Positions 1-7,679 of a stretch of 22,738 bases of DNA are shown here, one piece after another. The notes under the pieces were generated by a model, which searched no databases, was not told the origin of the DNA, and saw only the letters and a list, made by a program, of their open reading frames with translations. The DNA is from JBFLVN01 sp040758475. Its GTDB lineage: Bacteria; JAGRBM01. The stretch covers positions 1-22,738 of the forward strand of contig JBFLVN010000021.1 in assembly GCA_040758475.1 (NCBI GenBank), read 5' to 3'. Position numbers and translations under genes: made by a program. The stretch's first letter is position 1. Each line of letters opens with the position of its first letter.

Positions 1-648
1 TCCGCATACGTGTTCATGGGAGTGGAGGCGGCGGACGACGCACAGAGAGAGAAATTGAAGAAAATCTACAAACAGGAAGAGGCTGAAAACGCCTTCCGGT
101 TATTCCGGGAGGCTGATATCGCCACGCAGGGGAGCTGGATCATCGGGTTTCCCTGGGACACGCTGGAATCCATCGAATCGGCGTTCCAGTGGATTTCGAC
201 ATTGCCGATGGACTTCCTTTCCGTGTTGTTCGCCGCTCCCTTCGGCAGCACACCCCTCCGGGAGTACGTGGAGCAGAACGGACTCCTGTTAACGGACGAC
301 TCCAATTATTTTAACGTTAACGAGCCCACCATTCGTACTCCGGACATTCCCATCGAGATTCTAAAGACTCTTCCGGGGCATTATCTCAAGCGTTATCATT
401 TCACTCCCCGGTACTTCGCTCACGTAGCGGCGCGGATTTTGCGGCGCCCTTCCCGCCTTTTTGTTGTCGCCGATCTTCTGTTCCGCTCGTTCCTCAAGTA
501 CCGGACCCGTCAAACGCTTCCGGAAGGGCGGCGGAGGGCCCAGGAATTTGCCGTTCCAGCGGAGTTCTGGACCCCGCTAGACTCCATTCCCGAGCGCGTG
601 GAATTTCCACCCTCGCCCCCGTGCATGCCCCTTCCCGCTGCTTCGTGA
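1..648 (+). CDS. Radical SAM protein, C-terminal part (cut by the window's left edge)
   Basis: The reading frame is open from the first base and ends at TGA 646-648, giving about 215 residues. The start and the CxxxCxxC cluster motif lie outside the window. The visible part begins with a 'GVEAADD' segment, continues with a helix of the 'AFRLFREADI' type, and then 'IIGFPWDT'. These match the late beta-strands of radical SAM (Elp3/MiaB-like) barrels, where GVES and GFPxET occur. The remaining ~120 residues are a basic C-terminal extension with 'HYLKRYHFTPRYF', common in B12-binding-domain radical SAM proteins (family knowledge). Whether this one has a cobalamin domain cannot be seen. It lies 19 bases before the UbiA-like gene on the same strand, so the two are probably co-transcribed. 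The substrate is unknown. Confidence 0.8.
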   Translation, partial: SAYVFMGVEAADDAQREKLKKIYKQEEAENAFRLFREADIATQGSWIIGFPWDTLESIESAFQWISTLPMDFLSVLFAAPFGSTPLREYVEQNGLLLTDDSNYFNVNEPTIRTPDIPIEILKTLPGHYLKRYHFTPRYFAHVAARILRRPSRLFVVADLLFRSFLKYRTRQTLPEGRRRAQEFAVPAEFWTPLDSIPERVEFPPSPPCMPLPAAS

Positions 649-667
649 CTGAAAAGAGCCTTATCGG

Positions 668-1516
668 ATGAAAGACCGGCGTTTCGCCCCTTTCCTGGCG
701 CCGCTGGCGCTCACCCGCCCCCGCCAGTGGGTTCCTTACCTAGGGCTTCCGGTTCTGGGGGTCCTTTCCGCGTGTGATTTTTCCATCCGTTCCTTGGGGC
801 CAGTTCTTCTCTGGTGTGTTTTCTATTTGTCCGGTGGTTATGCCTTCAATGGCGCTTGCGACGCTGGCGGTGACTTTCCAGAAAAGAACGTGGTGGCGAG
901 GGGGGAATGGAGCCGCCGGGCCGCTTTTGTTTTTTCCCTCTCGCTCTTTTTCGCCGCAGCCTTGCTGGCTTTTGCGCTACCGGAGCGAACGCGGTTCCTC
1001 GCCCTGGCAATGATCGCTTTGGGCATTTTCTATTCGCTCCCCCACGTGGGGCTAAAGCGTCTGCCGTTCGTTGGAACCCTCTCGAATGTGGGGCTTTTCG
1101 TGCCTCTCTACTGGATCGGCCGGGGTGCGCTTCCGGAAGCGGCCGCGGGTGATTTCTGGGCGGCGGCCTTCCTGGCACTCCCTTCGCTTCAGAGCCAGCT
1201 CATCCATGAAGCCCAGGATCAGGAAGAGGACGGCCGGGCGGGTACCCGCACGACGGCCCGTGCCCTCGGGCTTCAGAGAATTCCCCTCGCCGTTCAAGGG
1301 ATCAGTGTTTTCATCCTGTTAGGGGCTTCCTTGGCGGTCTGGCAGGAAGCCTTTCCGCATTATGCCGCCTTTGCTTTCGGGATCGCTTCTTTCACGGGAT
1401 TAATCGGGGAAGGTGCCCGGGAATTCCCCCTTTGGCGGCGAAGGACCCGCCGGGCTTATATGGCCGCTTGCCTCGTCTGGGTGGCGCAGCTGGCGTTTGA
1501 ATGCCGGGTTTCGTAA
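668..1516 (+). CDS. UbiA-family prenyltransferase (integral membrane)
   Basis: This 282-residue, very hydrophobic protein has about eight predicted membrane helices. It carries both Asp-rich motifs of the UbiA superfamily: N61-x3-D65-x3-D69 ('NGACDAGGD') and D184-x3-D188 ('DQEED'), the latter followed by a G-x-x-T-like segment. These bind Mg-diphosphate of a polyprenyl donor. The 'YSLPHVGLKRLPFVG' loop after the first half is also typical. The family attaches prenyl groups to aromatic or other acceptors (quinones, chlorophyll, heme, sugars). The acceptor here cannot be told from sequence. Its length is normal. It begins 19 bases after the radical SAM stop, with parA 56 bases downstream. Co-transcription with the radical SAM gene suggests a shared lipid or quinone-like product; this is inference. 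Confidence 0.85.
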   Translation: MKDRRFAPFLAPLALTRPRQWVPYLGLPVLGVLSACDFSIRSLGPVLLWCVFYLSGGYAFNGACDAGGDFPEKNVVARGEWSRRAAFVFSLSLFFAAALLAFALPERTRFLALAMIALGIFYSLPHVGLKRLPFVGTLSNVGLFVPLYWIGRGALPEAAAGDFWAAAFLALPSLQSQLIHEAQDQEEDGRAGTRTTARALGLQRIPLAVQGISVFILLGASLAVWQEAFPHYAAFAFGIASFTGLIGEGAREFPLWRRRTRRAYMAACLVWVAQLAFECRVS

Positions 1517-1572
1517 GCCGGCGGCTGTGCTAGGGTCTGCGGGCCATCCGGCAGGGGGATGGGGGCTTTTCG

Positions 1573-2364
1573 ATGTCCCGCGTCATCGCCGTCGCCAATC
1601 AAAAAGGGGGGGTGGGAAAGACTACCACCGCCATCAGCCTCGCCGCATCTCTCGCTGTGGCGGAGAAGCGTACGCTTCTCGTGGACTGCGATCCCCAGAG
1701 CAATGCGACATCGGGCCTTGGAATCCAGCCGGATTCCGAACGGACGAGTTATCAGGCCCTTCTGGGAGAGTGCGCGGCCAAGGACGCTGTGGTGGGGACC
1801 GAGCTTTCCTACCTCTGGCTCCTTCCCGCCCAGCGGGATCTCTCGGGCGCCGAGATCGAACTCGTTCCCCAGCTTTCGCGTGAAACCAAACTGCGCGATG
1901 CGCTCAAATCCATCCGGAACGATTACGACTACGTCCTGATCGATTGCCCGCCGTCCCTTGGCCTTTTGACCGTGAACGCGCTCACCGCCGCCGATTCGGT
2001 GCTCATTCCCCTTCAATGCGAGTACTACGCCCTGGAGGGTCTCTCCCAACTCCTCTCGACGGTCGATCTCGTCCGCCAGCATTTGAATCCCTCCCTGGAA
2101 GTCGAGGGAATCCTGCTCACCATGAACGACCAGCGGAGCAATCTCTGCAAGCAGGTGGTGGACGACGCCCGGGCTCATTTCGGCGGCCAGGTTTTCGATA
2201 CGGTCGTTCCCCGGAACATCCGCCTTTCGGAAGCCCCGTCCCATGGGAAACCCATCCTTCTTTATGATATTTCCTCCCGGGGAGCGGAAGCCTATCTCGC
2301 CCTGGCCAGGGAACTCCTCGGCCGGCGAGAAGGGAAGAGCGCCCGGGCGGCATCCGCCTCTTGA
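1573..2364 (+). CDS. parA: Chromosome partitioning ATPase ParA (Soj)
   Basis: A 263-residue P-loop ATPase that drives segregation of ParB-bound origin regions by ATP-dependent dimerisation on DNA. The deviant Walker A box KGGVGKT spans residues 11-17, with the signature Lys11 of the MinD/ParA family. 'VDCDPQSN' (about residue 38) is the A' motif and 'IDCPPSLG' (about residue 124) is Walker B. The short N-terminus, without a helix-turn-helix, marks it as chromosomal type Ib/Soj-like. The start is preceded by a G-rich Shine-Dalgarno-like stretch. parB follows after 15 bases, the usual arrangement. The gidA/gidB genes that often flank parAB are not here. Confidence 0.96.
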   Translation: MSRVIAVANQKGGVGKTTTAISLAASLAVAEKRTLLVDCDPQSNATSGLGIQPDSERTSYQALLGECAAKDAVVGTELSYLWLLPAQRDLSGAEIELVPQLSRETKLRDALKSIRNDYDYVLIDCPPSLGLLTVNALTAADSVLIPLQCEYYALEGLSQLLSTVDLVRQHLNPSLEVEGILLTMNDQRSNLCKQVVDDARAHFGGQVFDTVVPRNIRLSEAPSHGKPILLYDISSRGAEAYLALARELLGRREGKSARAASAS

Positions 2365-2379
2365 TCGCGTGGGATAAAA

Positions 2380-3267
2380 ATGGCCCAGGAAAAGAAAAAA
2401 GCATTGGGGCGCGGCCTTGGCGCCCTCATTCCCCAGCGCCCCGCCGCTACGCCCGTTTCCATCGCTTCGGGGGACGGCGGGGCCCTGCGCGTGCCGATCG
2501 CCGAAGTCCACGCCAATCCGGGTCAACCCCGGCAGAAGTTCGATTCGGCCACGATTGAAGAGCTTTCCGTCTCGATCCGGGAGCAGGGGCTCCTCCAGCC
2601 CCTCCTTGTCCGCAAGCGCCCGGCGGGCGGTTACGAAGTCATCGCCGGGGAGCGGCGCCTGCGGGCAGCCAAGCTCGCTGGCCTCACCGAGGTCCCCGTG
2701 CTCGTGCGCAACGCGGGCGAACGGGAGACTTTGGAGCTCGCTCTCGTTGAGAACCTCCAGCGGGAGGATTTGAATCCCATTGAGCTTGCCCAGGGCTACG
2801 AAGCCCTTCTTCAAGACCACGGGTATACGCAAGAGCAACTCGCCAAGCGCCTCGGCCGCGACCGGGCTACGGTGGCCAATACACTCCGGCTTCTTCAGCT
2901 TCCGCCCGAAATCCGGGAGGATTTGATTGCCGGGCGCCTTTCGGCGGGCCATGCCAAGGCTCTCCTCTCTATCGACGGCGCCAAAGAGCGGCTTGCCCTG
3001 CGGGATGCGATTCTAAAGGAAGGCCTCTCCGTGCGCGGGGCCGAAGACCGGGCGCGGGACGCAAGCGCCCGCGGCGATGAAGAAGGACCCTCAAAAAAGA
3101 AGAAGAAACACCTCGACCCGGACGTGGCCCATCTCGTCCAGCGGCTGGAAAAAAAGATTGGCCTCAAGGTCGAGATCAGCCACTCCAAGTCGGGAAGCGG
3201 ACGCCTCTCGATCCGTTATTCGAGCCTCGACGCCCTTCAGCCCGTTCTCGACAAGCTCGAATCCTGA
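2380..3267 (+). CDS. parB: Chromosome partitioning protein ParB (Spo0J/Noc family)
   Basis: A 295-residue centromere-binding CTPase that loads at parS sites and activates ParA. The N-terminal 'KKALGRGLGALIP' is the conserved ParA-contacting peptide. The ParB/Srx domain follows, with 'NPGQPR' (about 46-51) and GERRLRA at residues 90-96, the CTP-binding arginine patch. 'ENLQREDLNPIE' (about 124) leads into the helix-turn-helix region ('TQEQLAKRLGRDRATVANTLRLL'). A Lys-rich linker (about 226-237) precedes the C-terminal dimerisation domain. Its length is normal. The TGA stop directly abuts the stop of the convergent thiD gene, with no base between them and no intrinsic terminator visible. Confidence 0.96.
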   Translation: MAQEKKKALGRGLGALIPQRPAATPVSIASGDGGALRVPIAEVHANPGQPRQKFDSATIEELSVSIREQGLLQPLLVRKRPAGGYEVIAGERRLRAAKLAGLTEVPVLVRNAGERETLELALVENLQREDLNPIELAQGYEALLQDHGYTQEQLAKRLGRDRATVANTLRLLQLPPEIREDLIAGRLSAGHAKALLSIDGAKERLALRDAILKEGLSVRGAEDRARDASARGDEEGPSKKKKKHLDPDVAHLVQRLEKKIGLKVEISHSKSGSGRLSIRYSSLDALQPVLDKLES

Positions 3268-4095
3268 TCAGCCCAGTTGCTTGATCCGCGACCGGCCGGT
3301 GCTTCTGGATTTTTTCATCGCTCGATCCAATAGATCGATGGCTTTGGAGACAGCCTCGGGAAGCGGAGGATTGCCGCTGGCGAGAATCGCCGCGATGGCG
3401 CTGGAGAGAAAGCAGCCGGTTCCGTGGAAAGTTCCCGGTCGCCGGGGATGGGCGAAGTAATAAACGCTTCCATCCTTGAGAAGCAGGAGGTCGGTTATCT
3501 GGCGGTTCTTTTGAGCCACGTGTCCTCCTTTGAGGAGAACCGCCTGGGGCCCCCGATCGAGAACCTCCTTGGCCAGAACGATTCGTTCCACATCGTTCTT
3601 GGGCGGCGCCTTTCTACCCGCCAGCCAAAGGGCCTCGGAAATGTTGGGCGTGAGGAGGAACGTTTCGCCCAGGAGCCGTTCCATCGCTTGATGGATTTCC
3701 CGTTTGGAGCCGGAAAGCAGCGCCGCTTTGCCCCTGGAGGGCTTTCGGACCGGATCGAGCACCAGCTTTACCGGCTCGCCCTTTTTGCGGCGGTGGGCCG
3801 CCCAGCGGCTCAGGACGCGCGCGTTGGCAGCGCTTCCGAGGGCCCCGATCTTGGCCACTCCGAATTCGAAATCTTCTTCCAGGCATTCGATCTGGCGCTG
3901 GATGGTTTTCGGGGAGAGGGCTTCCGCCCCTTCGAGGCGGGAAGCGTTTTGGACGGTAATGGCCGTGGCGGCTCCGGCGGCTTTTACCCCAAGGGACTTG
4001 GCCACGGCCAAATCCAGGTACATGCCGGCCCCCCCGGAAGGGTCGATGGCCGAAACGATGAGCAGGGCGGGGGAGGGGTGGGGCATGACGATCAT
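3268..4095 (-). CDS. thiD: Phosphomethylpyrimidine kinase (HMP/HMP-P kinase)
   Basis: A PfkB/ribokinase-fold enzyme that phosphorylates hydroxymethylpyrimidine and its monophosphate in thiamine synthesis. The N-terminal 'AIDPSGGAGM' is the ThiD substrate-binding signature (usually SDSGGGAGI/SDPSGGAG). 'LTPNISEALWL' and 'VLLKGGH' follow, and GTGC at residues 225-228 is the anion hole with the catalytic Cys228. I chose the ATG at 4095. It gives 275 residues and a normal N-terminus, and a ribosome-binding-like AAAAGGAG sits 13 bases upstream. The ATG at 4086 is an alternative, and a longer form from 4131 would add 12 basic residues. The 'DPVRKPSRG' segment is somewhat divergent from the usual 'DPVMVATSG', and the C-terminus is Lys/Arg-rich. 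No other thiamine genes are in the window. Confidence 0.88.
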   Translation of the reverse strand: MIVMPHPSPALLIVSAIDPSGGAGMYLDLAVAKSLGVKAAGAATAITVQNASRLEGAEALSPKTIQRQIECLEEDFEFGVAKIGALGSAANARVLSRWAAHRRKKGEPVKLVLDPVRKPSRGKAALLSGSKREIHQAMERLLGETFLLTPNISEALWLAGRKAPPKNDVERIVLAKEVLDRGPQAVLLKGGHVAQKNRQITDLLLLKDGSVYYFAHPRRPGTFHGTGCFLSSAIAAILASGNPPLPEAVSKAIDLLDRAMKKSRSTGRSRIKQLG

Positions 4096-4108
4096 CCTAT
4101 CTTTTCGG

Positions 4109-4116
4109 CTCCTTTT
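4109..4116 (-). promoter_or_regulatory. Candidate ribosome binding site for thiD
   Basis: Reads AAAAGGAG on the minus strand. The spacing to the ATG at 4095 is 13 bases, on the long side, so it supports but does not prove that start over the ATG at 4131, which lies upstream of this site. Confidence 0.4.
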
Positions 4117-4205
4117 ATGGCCAAACTTCACTGGGTCTTTGAGGTAAGGCTTGCTCCGTACAGATAACTAATTGGAATTACTAGGAAAAATCTAAAAGCC
4201 CTTGC

Positions 4206-4235
4206 TTGACGGGGGTGATTGGGAAGGCGTAGGCT
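4206..4235 (+). promoter_or_regulatory. Weak sigma70-like promoter candidate before the cytochrome c/FTR1 gene
   Basis: TTGACG at 4206-4211 matches the -35 consensus in five of six positions. TAGGCT at 4230-4235, 18 bases on, is a poor -10 (three of six). Transcription from here would begin at about 4242, just before the Fur-box-like sequence. The message would then be almost leaderless for the ATG at 4247. The pairing of a repressor site with this promoter is inference. Confidence 0.3.
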
Positions 4236-4242
4236 AGAAACA

Positions 4243-4261
4243 GAAAATGAAAATCGTTTTC
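4243..4261 (+). promoter_or_regulatory. Fur box (ferric uptake regulator operator)
   Basis: The 19 bases GAAAATGAAAATCGTTTTC match the classical Fur consensus GATAATGATAATCATTATC at 15 of 19 positions. Within them lies a perfect inverted repeat, TGAAAA-TCG-TTTTCA (4248-4262), which fits the 7-1-7 Fur model. It overlaps the first ATG (4247) of an iron permease gene, the expected kind of target. Iron-bound Fur sitting here would block transcription initiation. Its position also makes the second ATG (4265) a possible true start. Confidence 0.65.
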
Positions 4262-6307
4262 AAAATGACAAAACTCTCTAGCAAAAACGCAAAAACTCAA
4301 GCGAGCCTGAAAAGGGCGCTCCCCCTCACGGTGGCCGTTTCCCTCTTTGCGTTCGTGCCGCTTTCCGCCATCGCTCAAGGAGGGGCGGTCCCGGGGGATC
4401 GGCCACCGGCCGCTGCGGGCCCCGAATCGGCGGCCCGGAACCTCGTCCACGTTCTCGATTACCTTGCTCGTGATTACGGAGCCGCCGTCCAGAACGGGCA
4501 GGTAGCAAACGAATTCGAATACGCCGAGCAAAAGGAATTCGCCGCAGAAGCGATTCGTCTGGTGGGTGAAATCCCTGCCTTGAGCGAAGAGGCGGAATTA
4601 AAGGAAAAAACCACGCGCTTGGCGGCATTGGTGGAAGCCAAAGCGTCCGGGGATGAAGTTTCTTCATTGGCGCGGGATATTGCTTCGGGCGTTCTTGCCC
4701 GTTCGGGGCTTGCGACCTATCCGCTTCGCTGGCCCTCTCTTTCGAGAGGGTGGGAACTTTACGAAGCCCGCTGCGTTTCCTGCCACGGCGCGGCGGGGAA
4801 GGGGAATGGCCCCTCGGCGGCGGGACTCGATCCGCCACCGGCGGACCTGACCGATCCGGGCCGCGTGCTTCCCCTTTCGCCTTTTTCCGTTTTCAACACG
4901 ATTCGTCTTGGAGTCGCTGGAACCGCCATGGCGGATCACGGCGATTTGCCGGACGAAGAAACCTGGGACCTTGCGTTCTACACGCTTTCGATCCGCCACG
5001 GAGGGCCTCCCTCCGGCTCGCCGGACAGCAGCGGGGAATTTGGCAAAAAAATCCCTTCTGATCTTTTCGCGCTGCAAGCCAGGGCTTCGCTCTCGGGTGA
5101 GGCGGTTCTTTCCAAGGCGGGGGAGGCGGGCCTTCCTCCTGAAGAAACTCTCTCTTATCTGAGGACGCAGCTCTCTCCCGAATCGGATGCTGGTTTCCGG
5201 ATCGCCTTCGAGCGCCTCTCCGAAACCCGGTCCCTGGTCGCTTCGGGCGACTACGAGGCGGCCGCTGGGGCGGCCCTTTCGGCCTACCTGGACGGCATTG
5301 AACCCTTCGAGGCGAACCTTGTGGCCCGCGATGCGGATCTCGTTCTGAAAATCGAACAAGCGATGACCGAACTTCGGACTTCGATTCGCAACCATGGGTC
5401 TGCCGCCGAAGTGAACAAAACGATCGCCCGTATCGAAACCCTCTTCGCGCGAGGGCAGAGCGAATTGGAAGGGGAAGATTTATCACCCTCCCTGGCCGCC
5501 ACGAGCGCCGCCGCGGTCCTTCTTCGGGAAGGGCTGGAGGCCATTTTGGTACTGGCTGCGTTGTTGGCCGCAGCCCGGGCTTCTGGAGCGCCCCGGCTCG
5601 CTCGTCAGATCCACTTGGGCTGGATCGTGGCGCTTCTGGGCGGTGTTCTGACATGGATGCTGTCGGGAAGCGTGATCGAGTTGAGCGGAGCGGTGAGGGA
5701 GGAACTCGAAGGCATTACCGGCGCTTTAGCGGTCTTCGTGCTCCTTTATGTAGGCTTTTGGCTCCATCGCCAGGCCCGCGCGGAGGAGACCCAGCGTCTC
5801 GTGGATCAGGCGGCGCAGGCGGCCGGGCGCAAGGGATGGGGGCTTTTCGCCTTGTCGTTCCTCGCCGTTTACCGGGAAGCCTTCGAAACGGTCCTCTTCC
5901 TCCGGAGCCTGTGGCTCGAATCGGGGGATGGCGCGGCATGGGCCGTTCCGGCGGGCGCCGCGGCGGGATTCGTCCTCATGCTGGTTCTGGGAGTCGCTCT
6001 CTTCCGGTTCGAAGTGCGCCTTCCCGTGAAACAGGTTTTTCTCCTCTCGGCCTGGCTCTTGGGGCTCCTGACTTTTGTACTGGCGGGGAAGGCGGCCCAT
6101 GCTTTCCAGGAGAGCGGGAGGCTTCCCGTCCACTTCCTCTCCTGGGCGCCCCGCATCGATCTCCTCGGGCTCTATCCCTTTCTGGAGACCCTGCTGACGC
6201 AGGCCGCCGTTCTTTTCGCGATCCTGACCCTGTGGTGGGCCGGTTCCCGCATGGCCCCGAAAGACGAGAGCGGGCCGGTCAGCGAGCCCGTAGGCGCCGG
6301 GCGATAG
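4247..6307 (+). CDS. Cytochrome c/FTR1 fusion iron permease
   Basis: This 686-residue fused protein probably oxidises or handles Fe(II) in the periplasm and moves iron through an FTR1-type channel. An N-terminal signal peptide ('LPLTVAVSLFAFVPLSAIA', about residues 25-43) is followed by a helical region, then a cytochrome c domain. The heme site is C176-x2-C179-H180, with Met228 ('TAMAD') as probable distal ligand. A long helical periplasmic stretch (about 260-415) leads into the FTR1 membrane domain. Both iron-binding R-E-x-x-E motifs are present: R427-E-G-L-E431 and R543-E-A-F-E547. The domain ends after about seven membrane helices. NCBI-style annotation knows this architecture as 'cytochrome c/FTR1 family iron permease'. 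The start is uncertain (ATG 4247 or 4265); neither has a clear Shine-Dalgarno sequence. A Fur box overlaps the start. Confidence 0.92.
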   Translation: MKIVFKMTKLSSKNAKTQASLKRALPLTVAVSLFAFVPLSAIAQGGAVPGDRPPAAAGPESAARNLVHVLDYLARDYGAAVQNGQVANEFEYAEQKEFAAEAIRLVGEIPALSEEAELKEKTTRLAALVEAKASGDEVSSLARDIASGVLARSGLATYPLRWPSLSRGWELYEARCVSCHGAAGKGNGPSAAGLDPPPADLTDPGRVLPLSPFSVFNTIRLGVAGTAMADHGDLPDEETWDLAFYTLSIRHGGPPSGSPDSSGEFGKKIPSDLFALQARASLSGEAVLSKAGEAGLPPEETLSYLRTQLSPESDAGFRIAFERLSETRSLVASGDYEAAAGAALSAYLDGIEPFEANLVARDADLVLKIEQAMTELRTSIRNHGSAAEVNKTIARIETLFARGQSELEGEDLSPSLAATSAAAVLLREGLEAILVLAALLAAARASGAPRLARQIHLGWIVALLGGVLTWMLSGSVIELSGAVREELEGITGALAVFVLLYVGFWLHRQARAEETQRLVDQAAQAAGRKGWGLFALSFLAVYREAFETVLFLRSLWLESGDGAAWAVPAGAAAGFVLMLVLGVALFRFEVRLPVKQVFLLSAWLLGLLTFVLAGKAAHAFQESGRLPVHFLSWAPRIDLLGLYPFLETLLTQAAVLFAILTLWWAGSRMAPKDESGPVSEPVGAGR

Positions 6308-6372
6308 GGTTCCTGTACAAAATCCTTTTTCCACGCTAATCTTCGCTGGAGGGCAAGATCGGCCGCCCAACC

Positions 6373-7656
6373 ATGCCTTCCGTCCTCCCCGCGCTTTCTC
6401 GTTTCAATGAATTGGAACGCATTTGCGGAGAGGATTCCTTCAAAGACCAACTGCGCTCGTTCCGGCAATTCGGGAAGAAAACGGCTTGCCTCGAAATCGC
6501 TGTTTTGCCGCCGGACGGCCAGAAAATAGAGGTTTCGACGTTCATCAACGAATTCTGGACCTCCCTCCAGCGGCAGGCCCATTCGCTGCACGAGATTTCC
6601 TACCGCGCTTGCTTCAAGCCTCAGCTACCGCGTTTTTTCATCGAACGCCTGACGGCGCCCGGGGAGGCCGTTTACGATCCTTTCATGGGGCGGGGAACCA
6701 CCCTGGTCGAAGCGGCCCTGCTGGGGCGCATTCCGATGGGCTGCGACGTCAACCCCCTGAGCCGCCTTTTGGTAGCCCCGCGGTTGGGGCCCCCTTCCTT
6801 GGAGGAAATCACCGCACGGCTTGAAGTCATCGATTGGGATAGGCCAGGGGAAGAGCCGCGCGAACTTTTGGCTTTCTATCACCGCAAGACGCTCCGGCGT
6901 ATTTCCTCACTCCGGCGGTATTTGCTCGAAAGGGAATCCAAAAGAAGACTGGACGGGATAGACGAATGGATCCGGATGGTGGCGACGAACCGTCTTACGG
7001 GCCACTCCGAAGGATTTTTTTCCGTCTACACCTTGCCGCCCAATCAAGCCGTTTCGGTGGAGTCCCAGCGCCGGATCAACCGGGATCGGAGGCAAAAGCC
7101 CCCTGTGCGCGACGTGGCGGCCATCATCCTGAAAAAAAGCCGGTTCCTGCTCAAGCACTTGGGGCCGGAGGAAAGGACCGCGCTCGCCAGCTCATCCGCC
7201 AAGGGATTGCTTCTCACTGGCCCTTCGGCTCGTACGCCCCGGATTCCGGACGAATCCGTATCCCTGGTTGTTACGTCTCCGCCGTTTCTCGACGTCGTCG
7301 ATTACAAGGCCGACAACTGGCTTCGCTGCTGGTTCTGCGGGATCGACCCCGAAGGTGTCGAAATCACCATGAGCCGCAGGCTGGAGGATTGGAAGAAAGC
7401 CATGACCGGAGTTTTGAAGGAACTCCACCGCGTTCTAAGGCCCGGCGGATACGTGGCTTTCGAAGTGGGAGAGGTGCGCGGAGGAAGAATCCGCCTGGAA
7501 GAGGCCGTCGTGCCGTGCGGCATGGAAGCCGGTCTCTCTCCCGTCCTGATCCTCATCAACGATCAGAAGTTTACGAAGACGGCCAATTGCTGGGGGGTTT
7601 CGAACAACGCGAAGGGGACGAATACGAACCGGATTGTCGTTTTCCGAAAGGAATGA
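6373..7656 (+). CDS. DNA amino-methyltransferase (N6-adenine or N4-cytosine type), apparently solitary
   Basis: A 427-residue SAM-dependent DNA methyltransferase. DPFMGRGTT at residues 102-110 is motif I (the FxGxG SAM-binding loop), followed by 'GCDVNPLS', the acidic ribose-binding strand. T301-SPPF305 is catalytic motif IV. 'VLKELHRVLRPGGYVAFEVG' is the helix-strand of motifs V/VI common to Rossmann methyltransferases. Motif I precedes motif IV with ~190 residues between, so the presumed target-recognition region is central, as in the alpha group. TSPPF, with Phe rather than Tyr, is often seen in N4-cytosine enzymes, so the modified base is not certain. No restriction endonuclease gene lies on either side, so a stand-alone methylase is likely. 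It is convergent with the TPR gene, 23 bases apart. Confidence 0.85.
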   Translation: MPSVLPALSRFNELERICGEDSFKDQLRSFRQFGKKTACLEIAVLPPDGQKIEVSTFINEFWTSLQRQAHSLHEISYRACFKPQLPRFFIERLTAPGEAVYDPFMGRGTTLVEAALLGRIPMGCDVNPLSRLLVAPRLGPPSLEEITARLEVIDWDRPGEEPRELLAFYHRKTLRRISSLRRYLLERESKRRLDGIDEWIRMVATNRLTGHSEGFFSVYTLPPNQAVSVESQRRINRDRRQKPPVRDVAAIILKKSRFLLKHLGPEERTALASSSAKGLLLTGPSARTPRIPDESVSLVVTSPPFLDVVDYKADNWLRCWFCGIDPEGVEITMSRRLEDWKKAMTGVLKELHRVLRPGGYVAFEVGEVRGGRIRLEEAVVPCGMEAGLSPVLILINDQKFTKTANCWGVSNNAKGTNTNRIVVFRKE

Positions 7657-7679
7657 TGCCGTACGAGCGGGAAGCGTCG

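Noticed and set aside
1872..1887. parS-like sequence inside parA (GCTTTCGCGTGAAACC)
   Set aside because: Only 12 of 16 bases match the consensus TGTTTCACGTGAAACA. A second 12-of-16 match occurs near 6020 in the iron permease gene, so chance is sufficient.
1456..2952. Open frame of 498 codons on the minus strand across parA and parB
   Set aside because: It lies opposite two unmistakable genes, and its protein shows no recognisable family. It is a shadow caused by high GC.
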